A DNA stretch of 27,468 nucleotides from the NCBI GenBank assembly GCA_902459845.2, contig CABPSV020000067.1, forward strand, positions 7,742 to 35,209. The letters run 5' to 3'. The stretch is from Hepatocystis sp. ex Piliocolobus tephrosceles (Eukaryota; Apicomplexa; Aconoidasida; Haemosporida; Plasmodiidae). Shown here piece by piece: positions 1 through 10,667 of the stretch. The notes under the pieces were generated by a model that saw only the letters and a program-made list of their open reading frames with translations, searched no databases and was not told where the DNA came from. A program made the position numbers and the translations under genes. Position 1 is the first letter of the stretch. Every line of letters begins with the position of its first letter.

Positions 1-11
1 TTACTAGTACC

Positions 12-33
12 AGATCGGAAGAGCGTCGTGTAG
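12..33. other. Illumina adapter remnant at contig end
   Basis: A 22-base stretch starting AGATCGGAAGAGCGTCGTGT matches the start of the standard Illumina TruSeq adapter (the read-through form). It stands out because the flanking DNA has almost no G or C. The match breaks after position 33, where the sequence turns into TA repeats. Bases 1-11 are therefore also of doubtful genomic origin. This is an assembly artefact and not biology. Confidence 0.95.
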
Positions 34-851
34 TGTATATAATATATATATATATATATATAATAAATAGTCGGCTTAAAAAATTTACAAGTATATATTT
101 ATACTATGTATATAATACAATTTTTTTTTTTATTTAATTTTAATATATAATTCATAACTTTCAATATTGTATTTTTTATTTTTTTTTCATTGTATTTTAG
201 TATAGTTTCTATATGTATAATATTTAGATAATTATAGTACTATTTTTATTTTTTTAGTTTTTTTTTTTTTTTTTTTACTGCATTATTTAAATAACTTTCT
301 ACATAATATTTTAAAATCAAAAATAAATATCTATTATAATTTAATTATTATTTTTTTTTAAGCTTATTTTATTTAAAACTTAAAAAAAAAAAAAAATCCT
401 CATCTAAATTAGTGTTGTTTGTTTTTTTTTTAATAAAATGTTTTTTTAACATTATAAGATAATAAAATTAATTTATTTGAAAAATGTATATACACATATA
501 AGCAATACTATAAAACAACATCAAAATTTAGTGTTATCTATTTTTTCTAATTATTTTTGTAAGTTTTTTTTATTACAAAATTTAAATTTTATAATTCATT
601 ATAAGTGATAAACAATATACATTTGCAAACAATTATATGCATTTAAATAATTATATCAAGTAAAAAACTTTTATTTTGCAAAAAAATATAGAAAAAAAAA
701 ATATATAAAACAAAGTTTATATTTTAGTAATTATTAGACTTTTTTTTTAGTTTTATTTAATAATCCTAATAAAAAAGTGTAAATAAAAACCTATTCTAAG
801 TTAAAAAAAAAAAAAAAAAAAAAAAAACATCAGCACAACATCAACATAACT
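34..851. other. AT-rich noncoding leader
   Basis: About 0.8 kb with no supportable gene. It holds a TA run (about 37-62), many T and A homopolymers (for example T runs near 260-277 and an A run near 802-827) and stops in all frames. It ends just before the signal-peptide exon at 852. No telomere heptamer is present, although this is the contig end. Confidence 0.7.
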
Positions 852-923
852 ATGTTCGTGAAGACATTATTAAAAAAAGTTTTTACCTTATCCCTGAGCA
901 TACTAATTATAAATAACTATGTA

Positions 924-958
<35 letters not shown>

Positions 959-2209
959 ATGTATATGTTCATATGTTAACGTTTTTGTTAAATCGTTGAT
1001 ACATATCCTACGTAACTTGTATTCATGATAAAATATAAAAAAATTTACATGTTTGCGCGCATGAAAACATACATACATATACATACATACATATACATAC
1101 ATACATATTTCGTTTTTTAATATAAAAAAAATATATACATATTTTTTTTTTTTTTTTTTTTATTTTAGTATAACAATGGTGATTTTAGTGCCATTGACAA
1201 AAAATTAATAAACAAACAAAATATTAGGTTGCTGGCTAATGTAAATCCTGATCAGAATCAGACAAAAATAGGAGAAAACGACTATTACAAGAATGTATTC
1301 AATAATGTAGGTGATTTAGATATACAACCAGAGGATTTTAATACTATTGTTAGTTATTTTGATCTTTACAACAACATTCCAAAACTATTTACAGAAAAAA
1401 ACGAAAAGTTTAAAGATTTATATGAAGGACTATCAAAGTACTTAGTAAAAGAAAAACAAACTGAAGAAGCCACTCAAGTGGTGAAGAGTAATTTAGCGAT
1501 ACAAACACCAATAAAAGAAACACAAGATACAATGCAAAAAAGAAGATCTATATGGAATTTAGGTGATCTGGGTAAAGGAGCTACAGGTAAAACAGAAAAT
1601 AGTAAAGCAACATCTAAAACAGTGGCAAGTGATGCACAAGGATTAGAATCAATAAAAGAAACACAAGATACAATGCAAAAAAAAAGATCTATATGGAATT
1701 TAGGTGATCTGGGTAAAGGAGCTACAGGTAAAACAGAAAATAGTAAAGCAACATCTAAAACAGTAGCAAGTGATGCACAAGGATTAGAACCAAAAAAAGA
1801 AACAAAAGATGTAACTCAAGTAAAAAAATCTATATGGAATATCCGTGGCTCAAGTAACAAAGGAAGTACAAGTAAAACAGCAAATAGTGCAGCAAAATCC
1901 AAAGCAGCGAAGAATGATATTGAGTCATCAGATACAATAAATAACATACAAAATGAAATTAAAAATACAAAGGATTTATTGACTGCACCTGGATTAGGTC
2001 TTAATGCAATTAAAAATAAAATAGCATATATTGAAGTTAATTTACAAGCAGTGAAGGTGGGCATACATTTATTAAAAAAAACAGACGGGAAACAAAATGA
2101 AATTCAGGAAATAACAAAATTATTGGAGTTACTTCAAACATCTACACAAACAATTAATGATAGTGTGAAAATTTTGAATGTGTATATTGAGAAAATGTTA
2201 GAAGAATAA
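852..2209 (+). CDS. Two-exon secreted/exported protein with three 47-residue repeats
   Basis: Proposed join 852-920 and 1169-2209, 369 residues. Exon 1 starts with ATG and encodes 23 residues, mostly hydrophobic after the two-lysine stretch (MFVKTLLKK), a likely signal peptide. The intron 921-1168 runs from GTACAA to a long T tract ending TTTTAG and is phase 0. Exon 2 reaches R43-L-L-A-N47, close to a PEXEL export motif (R-x-L-x-E/D/Q) but with N in the fifth position. Residues 138-184, 185-231 and 232-278 are tandem repeats; the first two are nearly identical and the third has drifted. Each repeat contains a K-S-I-W-N or R-S-I-W-N core. The last 90 residues or so look helical or coiled-coil. 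No transmembrane segment follows the signal peptide. This two-exon layout is typical of Plasmodium exported proteins. I do not recognise the family. The donor is not the commonest form, so exon 1 is less certain than exon 2. Confidence 0.75.
1068..1108. repeat. ACAT-type microsatellite inside an intron
   Basis: Repeated ACATACATACATAT blocks within the proposed intron 921-1168, upstream of the T-rich acceptor tract. Confidence 0.8.
1511..1933 (+). repeat. Three in-frame 141-bp coding repeats
   Basis: Units 1511-1651, 1652-1792 and 1793-1933, each 141 bp (47 codons). By eye, units 1 and 2 differ at three positions only (R/K, a silent GTG/GTA and S/P). Unit 3 keeps the length and the S-I-W-N core but is much diverged. 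This pattern fits a recent duplication or gene conversion of units 1 and 2. Confidence 0.92.
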
Positions 2210-2911
2210 ATGGATATAAGGAATAATTAATCTAAATCTCATTAATTAAAATTTTGAAGAATGTTATTTCTAGAATTAATAAATGTTCTAATGTTTGCAT
2301 AGAAAAAAAAAAAAAAAAAATTAAATAAATTAATAAAATATGTTTCGTATTATTATTTTAAAATAGTAACGCTTCTTTATTTTATTATGTTTTTTTAATT
2401 TTTATATAGCAATGTGTGTTTTTTAACTTTTAGTGTAATTTTGAATCGTTCCATATCCTTTTTTTCTTTTTAAAACGTTATTTATATTTGTAATAAATAT
2501 AAAAAAAATAAAAACAAATTTTTTTTTTTTTTATTTTATTTGTAAATATGAGTATCTTAAAAACAAATAAATAGAAGTTAAATTGTGATCGTTTTTAAAA
2601 TTTTTTTTTCACACACGCTTATAAAAAAAAAAAAAAATAATAAAATTATTTTAGTTTAAATATATAATACTTTTATGAAAGTATAAAATCTATCTTAATT
2701 AAAGAAAAAAAAAAAAAAACAAACAAAAAAAATAGTTCTATTATTAAATATTTAATAAATATTCTAAAAAAAATATAGGTTTTAAGTAATGTACAAAAAA
2801 TTATCAAAAATATAGCTTGTGTATTTTAATAGCATAAGAGCATTGAGTTTTTTTTTTTATCTATTCATTTATTCGTTTATTTATTATAATTATCATAGTT
2901 ACAATAAAATT

Positions 2912-2942
<31 letters not shown>

Positions 2943-3218
2943 TTGTACACATACTATATAAGCGCACTAGCATATAATTATGAACGACATTGAGCATTTA
3001 TGTTCTTATTTTTAATTGATATTTTTTAAGTTTTTTGTTTATGCGATTTGATAAAACTCAACAGTGTGATTTTATTTTTACGTCTTACGTGTGCAAAACA
3101 TGACTAGTTTGATGTGTTAATAAATGGTGACACATGTGTGCATATATGTCTACATATTTATAAATAAATAATAAATTGGGCTATTAAAAAAAAAAAATAA
3201 AAAAATACTAATTTGTGT

Positions 3219-3367
3219 AATTAATTTATGTAACAATTTTACCTTAATTAAATAATAATATATTGTTAATATTTCATATATAAAGTAGGATATTAATTTG
3301 TATGTTCAATTATTTATTTAATGTATTTATTATTTAATTATATGTACAAATTGTTACACTAATTGAT
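3219..3367. repeat. Imperfect inverted repeat
   Basis: The left arm (about 3219-3265) and the reverse complement of the right arm (about 3318-3367) share a TGTAACAATTT block and an AATTAAATAATAA block at corresponding distances, with a spacer of roughly 55 bases. It could form a hairpin. It may also be chance enrichment in AT-rich sequence, but two separate shared blocks argue against that. Confidence 0.55.
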
Positions 3368-4084
3368 GCATTGTAAAATTTAATGGATATAAGTAAATTT
3401 CATTTTTAAAAAACATACTAGAAAAAAAAAGTACCTGATAATACTTAGTATACTACCAACAGGTAAGCCAAAAATACATACATTAAATATATACACATAT
3501 ATACGTATGTTGTAAAATAGAAAATTATAATTATTGTCATAAATTACATAAATAATAGAACAAGTAAAAACTAAATATGTGCTCAAAAATAAAAAAAATT
3601 TACAATAACAGAAATCTCTTCAAAGAGAGCAGATAAAATGTGTAGCTCATAAAATTGAATACTATAAAATACTTTTAATAAAATAAAAGCAAAAAGGTAA
3701 CAATTTTTTTTTTTTTTTATATAATCATTAAATATATAACAAAAACCCGTGATGTATGTATGTTTGAATTGAAACATTATTTATAATTTTGTTTATAAAT
3801 CAGAATTACATTTTATGTGTGTGTTACCATAAAGCGTTTTCTTAAAAAAAAAAAAAAAAATAAAATAAAAAAATTCAAATTACTATTATATAATTCCTAT
3901 AATTATTACACTTAAAAGTAAAATATATATATTAAAATGTTAAAAAATTAAATATTATATTATCCTACATTTTATTATTTTGTAAGCTGAAGCTGGTGCG
4001 TATAAAAATAATTATATCAACAGGAATGTTACAAAAATCATATGCTTGATGTTTTTAATAAAAATTATAAAAATAAGAGTACAA

Positions 4085-4158
4085 ATATGTATATATATGT
4101 ATATATATGTATATATATGTATATATATGTATATATATGTATATATATGTATATATAT
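4085..4158. repeat. Decamer tandem array (ATATATATGT)
   Basis: About seven head-to-tail copies of a 10-bp unit ATATATATGT with almost no divergence. It is simple-sequence expansion in intergenic DNA. Confidence 0.9.
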
Positions 4159-4465
4159 GAACATATAAAATGATGCATATATATGACATCATTTTTTCGT
4201 AATTTTTTTTTTTTTTTTGCTTCTTGAAATACACACATGTGTATATATATAAATATATTATTATATAAAAATTGTATCCTTTTTGTGATTTGATCTATCG
4301 TATGATTTAATAATTGTATTTAAATTTATCTTAAAGAATAATTTAGAATAGTGCTTCATGACTTTGGTTTTTATATGTACATATATATGTGTATGTATAT
4401 TTCGAGTATATATTAATGTAACTAAAATATAATATATATATATATATATATATATGATTACAAGG

Positions 4466-4514
<49 letters not shown>
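4466..4514. repeat. Long poly-A tract (about 49 A)
   Basis: An uninterrupted A run following a TA microsatellite. It is among the longest homopolymers in the window and its exact length is unreliable in short-read assembly. On the minus strand it produces artificial poly-phenylalanine frames. Confidence 0.9.
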
Positions 4515-4516
<2 letters not shown>

Positions 4517-5507
4517 ATCGACATTAAGACAAAGGCAATAAAAACAGCTCAACAAATTAAAAAAAAAAAAAAATAAAGAACGAAAGAAAAAACACCAGTT
4601 AATTTTAAGATACATAAGATAAATGTTTTAATATTTTTTTTACATTAAATTGGTTACATTATTTATTTTAAAAAAGTATTTAATTTAATAAAACCTGTTG
4701 GTACGAATTGGTTTGGCTATTAAATGTGTTGTATTTACAAACGCATAGTTTTATTTGTTTTTATATTATAATGCACTAAACATGGGTTAAATAACATGAG
4801 ACATACGTAGTTCCAAAAAAAAAAAAAAAAACTTTATAGATCCGACAATGAAAAAAAAAAAAGTTTATTTGTTTCCTAAATTATAATTGGAAAAAGAAAA
4901 AAAATTTAATTAATTTTTTATTGTTTTTATTTTATATTTGATATTTTTTATTTCATATTTTTTATTTCATATTATTTATTTTATATTTTATATTTTATAC
5001 TTTTAATATTTTTTTAAATAATTGTAAAGTTAAATGTATAGCATTTTAACTTTTAATGATTTTAAATTAGGGCAACTGTGTTATTATAATATTGTTACTT
5101 TATTATTTCTTTTTATTTTGATTTATTTTGTTGTTTTTTTTTATTTTTATTTTTATTTTTATTTACTTTGTTTTTTTTTTTTTTTTTTTTATTTTGCATT
5201 TATTGCATGTTTTAGTCATAAAATATTTAATTGTTTGTATTTTCTATACACAATAAAAGAAATTGGTTGTATTCTAAAACTTTTATGTAGTAAACATAAC
5301 AGTTGTCAAAAGTGAACAATTTTATTATAAAATAAAAGTGTTATTTATATTTTATTATAAATTTATTAATATATGTAAATTACACATAATATTATATATT
5401 TGTGATTTTTATATTCACTAAAATAAATAAAATAAAAAAAAAAACTTACGAGATTTACATTATTATACAATTCTAATTCTATTGAAACAAAATTTAATCT
5501 TTAAAAA

Positions 5508-6709
5508 ATGGTAAACCTGATATAGTTTAATAATACAATTTTGTGATATAATTTTTTATATTTGATTTTATTGACGTTATATTGTTATGTAATGTTTTAT
5601 ATTTAATTTTATTGATGTTATATGGCTATTATGGACTACTTTAGTTTCATTCTATTATATATATATATATGTACACAAGTAAATTAATATAATTTTTTTT
5701 TATTTTTTAGACGGAAGTTATAAATAAGTTACCTTCTAGAGTATTTTATGGTAAGTTGTTGGATAAGAGTGATCTTAGTTATTACGCTGAAAGTCCACAT
5801 GTACATAATATAGAAAAAAGTATTCAAAATTTCGGACGTGCAAAAGAAATTATGATGATGCTTGAAAAGAATTTAGATATGTTTTATCATAATGAAGACA
5901 CACCTTTTAATAAAAAACATTGTTTCGATGTGAATTTTTGGTTATATAATACGATAAATGAAAATTTAACTAAACCAAAAAGCAATAAGAAATTATTTAA
6001 AGTACTTGATAAATATCATAAAGAGTGGGATGTAATAAATCAATCTAAAGAAATTGATAAAGAAATTATATGCGAACCAAATAGAACTTTAATAGATATA
6101 AAATATTTAAGGGAGGTTAAACATTTATTTGATTATTTTGAAAATTTTGATTATGTCAAAGATGAGGCAAAGAAGAACCCTGATGATGCTTGTAAAATTT
6201 TTTATAAGCCATTAAAAAAATTAATTCCAATATTTTTTAGATGGACAGATATATGTCAACTAGAAGAACCAAATATATGCAATACACATATATCGAATCC
6301 TGGCAATTATACTCCAAGAGCAATGTTAAAGCATGTTAATCTTATTAGTCTTACCTTTTCAGCCTTGGTGAATTCATGCTTTAAACAAGTTATTGATTTA
6401 GTAAAACAATCTGAACAGTTGAAACATAAAACATATGTTATAGTTAGATATAAAAATGAAGCTAAAATGTTAAAATTAATAAAAAAGAAGAGTAGATCAT
6501 TAGCTGAAACAGATGATATGTTAGGAATACTACATGGAGATGATAATAGCTGTGGTTTATTAAGTTATATAGTATGGTTTTTTTACCAAACATATTTATA
6601 TATTAATGAAAATATTATTTTAGTAAGTGCCTTTATGCTAGGAATGTTATTTGTTTTCGGTATTTTTTACCAAGTAAACAATATTTCTAAAAAAAAAAAA
6701 AAAAATTAA
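5508..6709 (+). CDS. PIR-like (Plasmodium interspersed repeat) protein
   Basis: Main exon 5711-6709, preceded by a T-rich tract ending TTTTTTAG. A candidate first exon is the ATG at 5508-5510, followed directly by GTAAAC and with an in-frame stop just upstream. The joined product has 333 residues. Residues 8-14 read L-P-S-R-V-F-Y, like the LPSxxFY start typical of vivax-type PIR proteins. Near residues 72-80, C-F-D-V-N-F-W-L-Y resembles the PIR C-x-x-L-N-Y-W-L-Y block. Further cysteines lie at about 122, 162, 183, 191, 224 and 282. One membrane segment at about 301-321 is followed by a short lysine-rich tail, the usual PIR topology. PIRs are variant antigens, many of them on the infected-cell surface. 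PIR genes usually have three exons; a GTAAAC at 6674, right after the membrane segment, could be the donor to a third exon I could not locate. Family assignment is by motif memory and no search was run. Confidence 0.72.
5551..5623. repeat. Short duplicated block in the PIR intron
   Basis: Two copies (about 5551-5580 and 5594-5623) of a block with the core TTTTATATTTGATTTTATTG and a GACGTTATAT / GATGTTATAT end. They lie between the proposed start-codon exon and the main PIR exon. A TA run follows at about 5658-5670, before the acceptor. Confidence 0.7.
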
Positions 6710-8504
6710 ACACCTTATTTTATTTTTGAAAACATATTATCATAAACAATATTAACGAAAAAGAAAAAAAATATATGTATATATATACATATATAAATAT
6801 ATTTACAACTTTTTTTTTTTTTATATTTTTTTTTATATATATTTTTTTTTTTTTTTTTTTTTAATTATGTCAATTTTTTATGAAATTTTTACTATTCCAT
6901 TTGATAAATTTTATCATTGTTATTATTTTTATTTTTTACATAAATATTTTTATTATAATTTATAACTATAATATAATAAAATTTTATTTACGAATAGAAT
7001 TTTTATTATAATAAAAAACAATGGCAATAGTTTTTATTTTAAAATAGCTTTTATTTTTTTTTATTTTTGCCCTATGTTTTATAAAATTGTATTGTTTCAA
7101 AAGTGTGACATATTTAATTTGTCCATATTAGTCGTTTATTTATATTTCAACTTAGATAAAATAACTAAAATTTAAAAAATACATAAAAATTAAAGTAGCG
7201 TTTACTAATTATAAAATTTGCAAAAAAAAAAAAAAAAAATAGAATATGTAAACAGAGGGTATGTATATATACGTATGTTATATTTTTTTTATTTTAGTAG
7301 TTAATTATTTGTTTTTATTTGATAAAAAAAAAAAAAAAAAGTTAATCTATTTTATTAGAACATTTATATTATGTTTTAATTTTTCAGTACCTTAGTATTA
7401 AACATTACAATGCAGATTTAAAACAAATTATGAATGTGAAAATAATTATTAGTTATCAGAATGTTTATGTATTTTCATTAAGCTAATAGTCTAATATATT
7501 AATATGAACACATAATAAATAGTTGTATAAAATAAATATCTATTTTTTAGGGTTATTTTGTACTTAGTAATTAATATAGTGTGGTGAAATTTTATTAGAA
7601 ATTGGGTTATGATTGTGTAGTTTATTTTTATAAAAGTATTGCTTTAGTTATTTCTAATGGAGTGGTATGCTTATGATATATATATATGTGTTATTCTAAA
7701 AGTGTATTTAAGTATAAAACCCTTTTATTAATGTATATATACATATATACATTTTAACATTACAACTTCATTAGTAGTATATTTTAATAGTTGTTATAAT
7801 AGTGTTAATACATTATTTTTATAATTTTTTTTTGTTTTTTTTTTTATATCATAAAAATAAAACTTTAAATAGATAGTGTGAACAAATCGTAAAACTCACT
7901 TTTATTGGGATAAAAATGTATATATATATATATATATATATTTATCGCTTTTTTTTACTTCTTATTATGCGTGAGTACATTTAAGCATTTATATGTTTTA
8001 TATAATGCTTCGTATATATGGACTAATGTAGAACTTACAAAATAATTACATTCTAAATAGTTGTAAAAAAAAAAAAAAAAAAAAAAATTATTTATCATAA
8101 AATAAAAATTATATTATTTGTTATATTACCAAAATCTTATTTAAAAAAAAATTATTTAAAAAAATGATTTCAGCGTCATGAATTCTATTGTAATGAATCC
8201 GTGTTAGTAAATATATAATTCTATATAATCTAATATATTATACGAATTAGAATATAAATAGTATATATGTAAGCATAATATATACCCAAAACGAAAAACA
8301 TCATAAAAACGGATTAGTTATATAATTTTAAGTTCCTAATTAACATTAAAAATAATGGACCCAATTATATATTCTAGCACTAAAAAAATTTTCGATCCTA
8401 ATATAACTAATGAAATGAACTTTGTATTATTCTGCAATAGTTAAATTGAATTTATCATATAAATACTAGTATAATCATGTTTTTTTTATTATTATTTATT
8501 TTTG
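6710..8504. other. 1.8-kb noncoding gap
   Basis: AT-rich intergenic DNA with many homopolymers and TA runs (for example about 7917-7940). If the PIR gene has a third exon it should lie near the left edge, but no clear acceptor plus conserved tail is visible. A small frame after a TTTTCAG at 7388-7486 and a 29-codon ATG frame at 8355-8443 are noted but not supported as genes. Confidence 0.6.
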
Positions 8505-8890
8505 TGCTTTCTACTATTAGGTTATAAAAAAAAATTTAGGTTAACAATGTAAAGTTGTTCTATTTATTTTTTTTTTTTTTTTTTAGTACTTTTATATTTT
8601 TAAATTATAAAAAAAAATATACGTTAACAATGTAAAGTTGTTCTATTTATTTATTTTTTTTTTTTTTTTTTGGTATACTTTCTATTTTTAAGCTATAAAA
8701 AAAAATATATGTTAATGTAAACCTATTCTATTCTATTCTAATTTTTTTTTTTTGTTTTTTTTTTTTTCTTCAGTACTTTCTATTGTTAAGGTATAAAAAA
8801 AAATATATATGTTAACAATATAAAAGTTATTCTATTTTTAATTGTTTTTGTTCTTTTTACTTTTAAATTATAAAAAAAAAAAAAAAAAAG
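8505..8890. repeat. Tandem array of about 80-100-bp units upstream of the PHIST gene
   Basis: Four to five diverged units. Each has a CTTTCTATTTTTAA-like start, then TATAAAAAAAAATATATGTT, AACAATGTAAAGTTGTTCTA and a long T tract. Approximate units are 8505-8585, 8586-8672, 8673-8773, 8774-8855 and a partial 8856-8890. Unit length varies mainly with the T tract. The array ends less than 100 bp before the first exon at 8979, so it lies in the promoter or 5' leader region. Confidence 0.85.
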
Positions 8891-8929
8891 TATGTAAGAA
8901 TTGTACTTATTTGTTTGTTTTTTGTACAA

Positions 8930-8960
<31 letters not shown>

Positions 8961-8978
8961 TTTCATTTGCATGTCAAA

Positions 8979-9286
8979 ATGAAATTATGTAATGATGCTT
9001 CTATTTTCAACTGGAAAAATTTCATAGCAAAAAATCAAATATGTAGCAATACAGCAAATGTTACAAAAACGATAAAAGAGAAATATAAAAGTAGTATACA
9101 ATTTGCAATGTTTACAACTAAAGTCGTTTTTTTTTTCTTTTTATTCTATTTATTATTACAAGTAAGATATTAATTAAATTTTTAGTATATTGTATGATAA
9201 TACTATGGTGCAACGATTTGATGTTTTATTTTTTTTTTTTCTAGCTATGACCTTTTTATATGCAACAATTTAGTTAGTGCATACCC

Positions 9287-9324
<38 letters not shown>

Positions 9325-10667
9325 TGTGCCTTTATACACACGAATATTATATATTTTTGTTTTACGTTACTTTTGTTATAATTTGTTTACAGAATGAATA
9401 TAACTATTGGAATGATCGTATACCAATTATTAAAAAAATAAAAAATTATACAACATACGCAAGACAACTAGCAGCATATAATGTAAATGAAAAAAGGTAT
9501 AACAATAATATACAAGTAGGTATGAACAAAAATAATGATATGTATAAATTGCGTAAAGGTTTGAGTGGTATTATGAAAGTACCTGACATGGGGAGCACAG
9601 ACAGTGTGTATGATAGAGTATTTAATGCTTATAGTTCTAATACATATACTAATACAAATGAAGGTACACCTCCTAAATATAATAATCAAAATAAAAAACA
9701 AATTGATGCAAGTAAAAGATGTACTTCTTTAAATATGCAACATAAAGGTGAAACTTTCCAAACAAAAAATACACCTAACAATGGTAGAAGGTATGAAAAT
9801 AAAACTAATAAGGCTGAGCACGTATTGGGTAATGATAAAAAGAATGATCAGCATCTAACACAATCCCATCACCAGACGTTGCAAGAAAAAGAAAAATATG
9901 ATAAAAATATAGCGGATAACAAACTGGAAGACTATGAAAGTGTTTTTAAAAAATTTGCAACAAATACAGAAAAAGCAAATGAAAAAAAAACAACTGCTAT
10001 CGCAAAAACAGAAAACACTTTGTCATTAAATGAATGTGACAAATCATATGAAACATTTTTTAAAGCTTGTACTAAAAAGAAAAAAATGGAAGATAATACG
10101 ATACCACCAACTCCTGAGACATCATCCAACAGTTCTGTAAGCCAAAAAGAACAAGCTAAAAAAAACAAAATAACAAAACAAGTATCTGAAAGCAAGAAAA
10201 ATGATTATGTTCCTGAAAGTTTTGAATTTTATGCAAATAGTATGGATGTGTCATTTATAAATATCACACACGAACTAAAAAATATATTAGAAAAGCATCC
10301 TAGAGACTTTGATACTTTAAAATTGCTTGTGTTATATAATATGGAGATTAGTGTTATGAGATACAATTTTCTGAATTTACAAAACAATTTATATAAAATT
10401 TGGATTAGTTTAACAAACCAATATCAACTGGACAATTATTATGCAAATAAATGTTGGTCAAAGATTTATACCAGAATGATAAAAGATCTATTTTATAAGG
10501 AAAAAAAGTATCTGCATAAATTACATTGCACCCTTCAAAATGGAAATTGTTCAAATCATGTATTGAAACGAGTTCTTTTAATATTCGATGAAAAATATAG
10601 AATGCTTTTAAATAACCTGTTCGAAGATTATAAACAAAATTTATATAGAAAAGCAAGGAATTATTAG
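8979..10667 (+). CDS. PHIST-domain exported protein, two exons
   Basis: Proposed join 8979-9161 and 9393-10667, 485 residues. Exon 1 (61 codons) has a polar N-terminus and a recessed hydrophobic stretch at about 41-60, ending before a strong donor GTAAGA. The intron 9162-9392 is phase 0 and ends ATTTGTTTACAG. Exon 2 carries R85-Q-L-A-A89, a PEXEL-like motif with A in the fifth position. Residues about 110-330 are low complexity and rich in K, N, E and T. Residues about 334-485 match the helical PHIST/PRESAN pattern: a run such as YNFLNLQNNLYKIW, then NKCWSKIYTRMIKDLFYKEKK, with the aromatic and tryptophan positions expected of this domain. PHIST proteins are exported into the infected cell and some act at its cytoskeleton. 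The ATG at 8979 is preferred because upstream codons in this frame are poly-F from a T tract. An open read-through from an ATG inside the intron (9324) exists but would skip exon 1. The exact partner is unknown. Confidence 0.78.
9295..9326. repeat. TA microsatellite inside the PHIST gene intron
   Basis: TA run flanked by ACATATA blocks, within intron 9162-9392 and upstream of the acceptor. Similar TA runs occur in the introns at 5511-5710 and 20417-20537. Confidence 0.8.

Larger units (their letters stand above)
2210..5507. other. 3.3-kb noncoding gap, AT-rich, no supportable gene
   Basis: No gene could be supported on either strand. The gap holds homopolymers, TA runs (about 2912-2936), an imperfect inverted repeat (3219-3367), a decamer array (4085-4158), an uninterrupted A tract of about 49 bases (4466-4514) and degenerate TTTTTTATTTCATAT-type repeats (about 4918-5000). 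Open frames at 3380-3777 and 4261-4615 (minus) and 5034-5315 (plus) consist mostly of F, Y, I and K from T and A tracts and are not convincing genes. Confidence 0.7.

Noticed and set aside
3380..3777. Two adjoining minus-strand frames, one with G-L-P-V-G-S-I-L resembling a PIR tail
   Set aside because: The resemblance is a handful of residues, and composition is that of AT-rich noncoding sequence.
4261..4615. Two overlapping minus-strand open frames
   Set aside because: Long phenylalanine runs come from the 49-base A tract; the rest is I, Y and K from TA repeats. No splice or family signal.
5034..5315. Plus-strand open frame of 93 codons upstream of the PIR gene
   Set aside because: Mostly F, Y and L from T tracts; ends without domain features and is not connected by splice sites to the PIR exon.
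7388..7486. Short open frame after a TTTTCAG acceptor-like site
   Set aside because: No matching first exon with a donor in phase and no similarity to other genes here.
8355..8443. 29-codon ATG frame beginning M-D-P-I-I-Y-S-S
   Set aside because: Good start context and less biased codons, but too short, no donor site and no recognisable partner exon; could be a relic.
8901..8978. N-terminal extension of PHIST exon 1
   Set aside because: Begins at a TTG and runs through a T tract giving poly-F; the ATG at 8979 is the first credible start.
9324..9392. ATG-initiated unspliced start for the PHIST exon 2 frame
   Set aside because: Gives a hydrophobic start by chance, but it lies in an intron with good donor and acceptor, and exon 1 at 8979 joins in phase.
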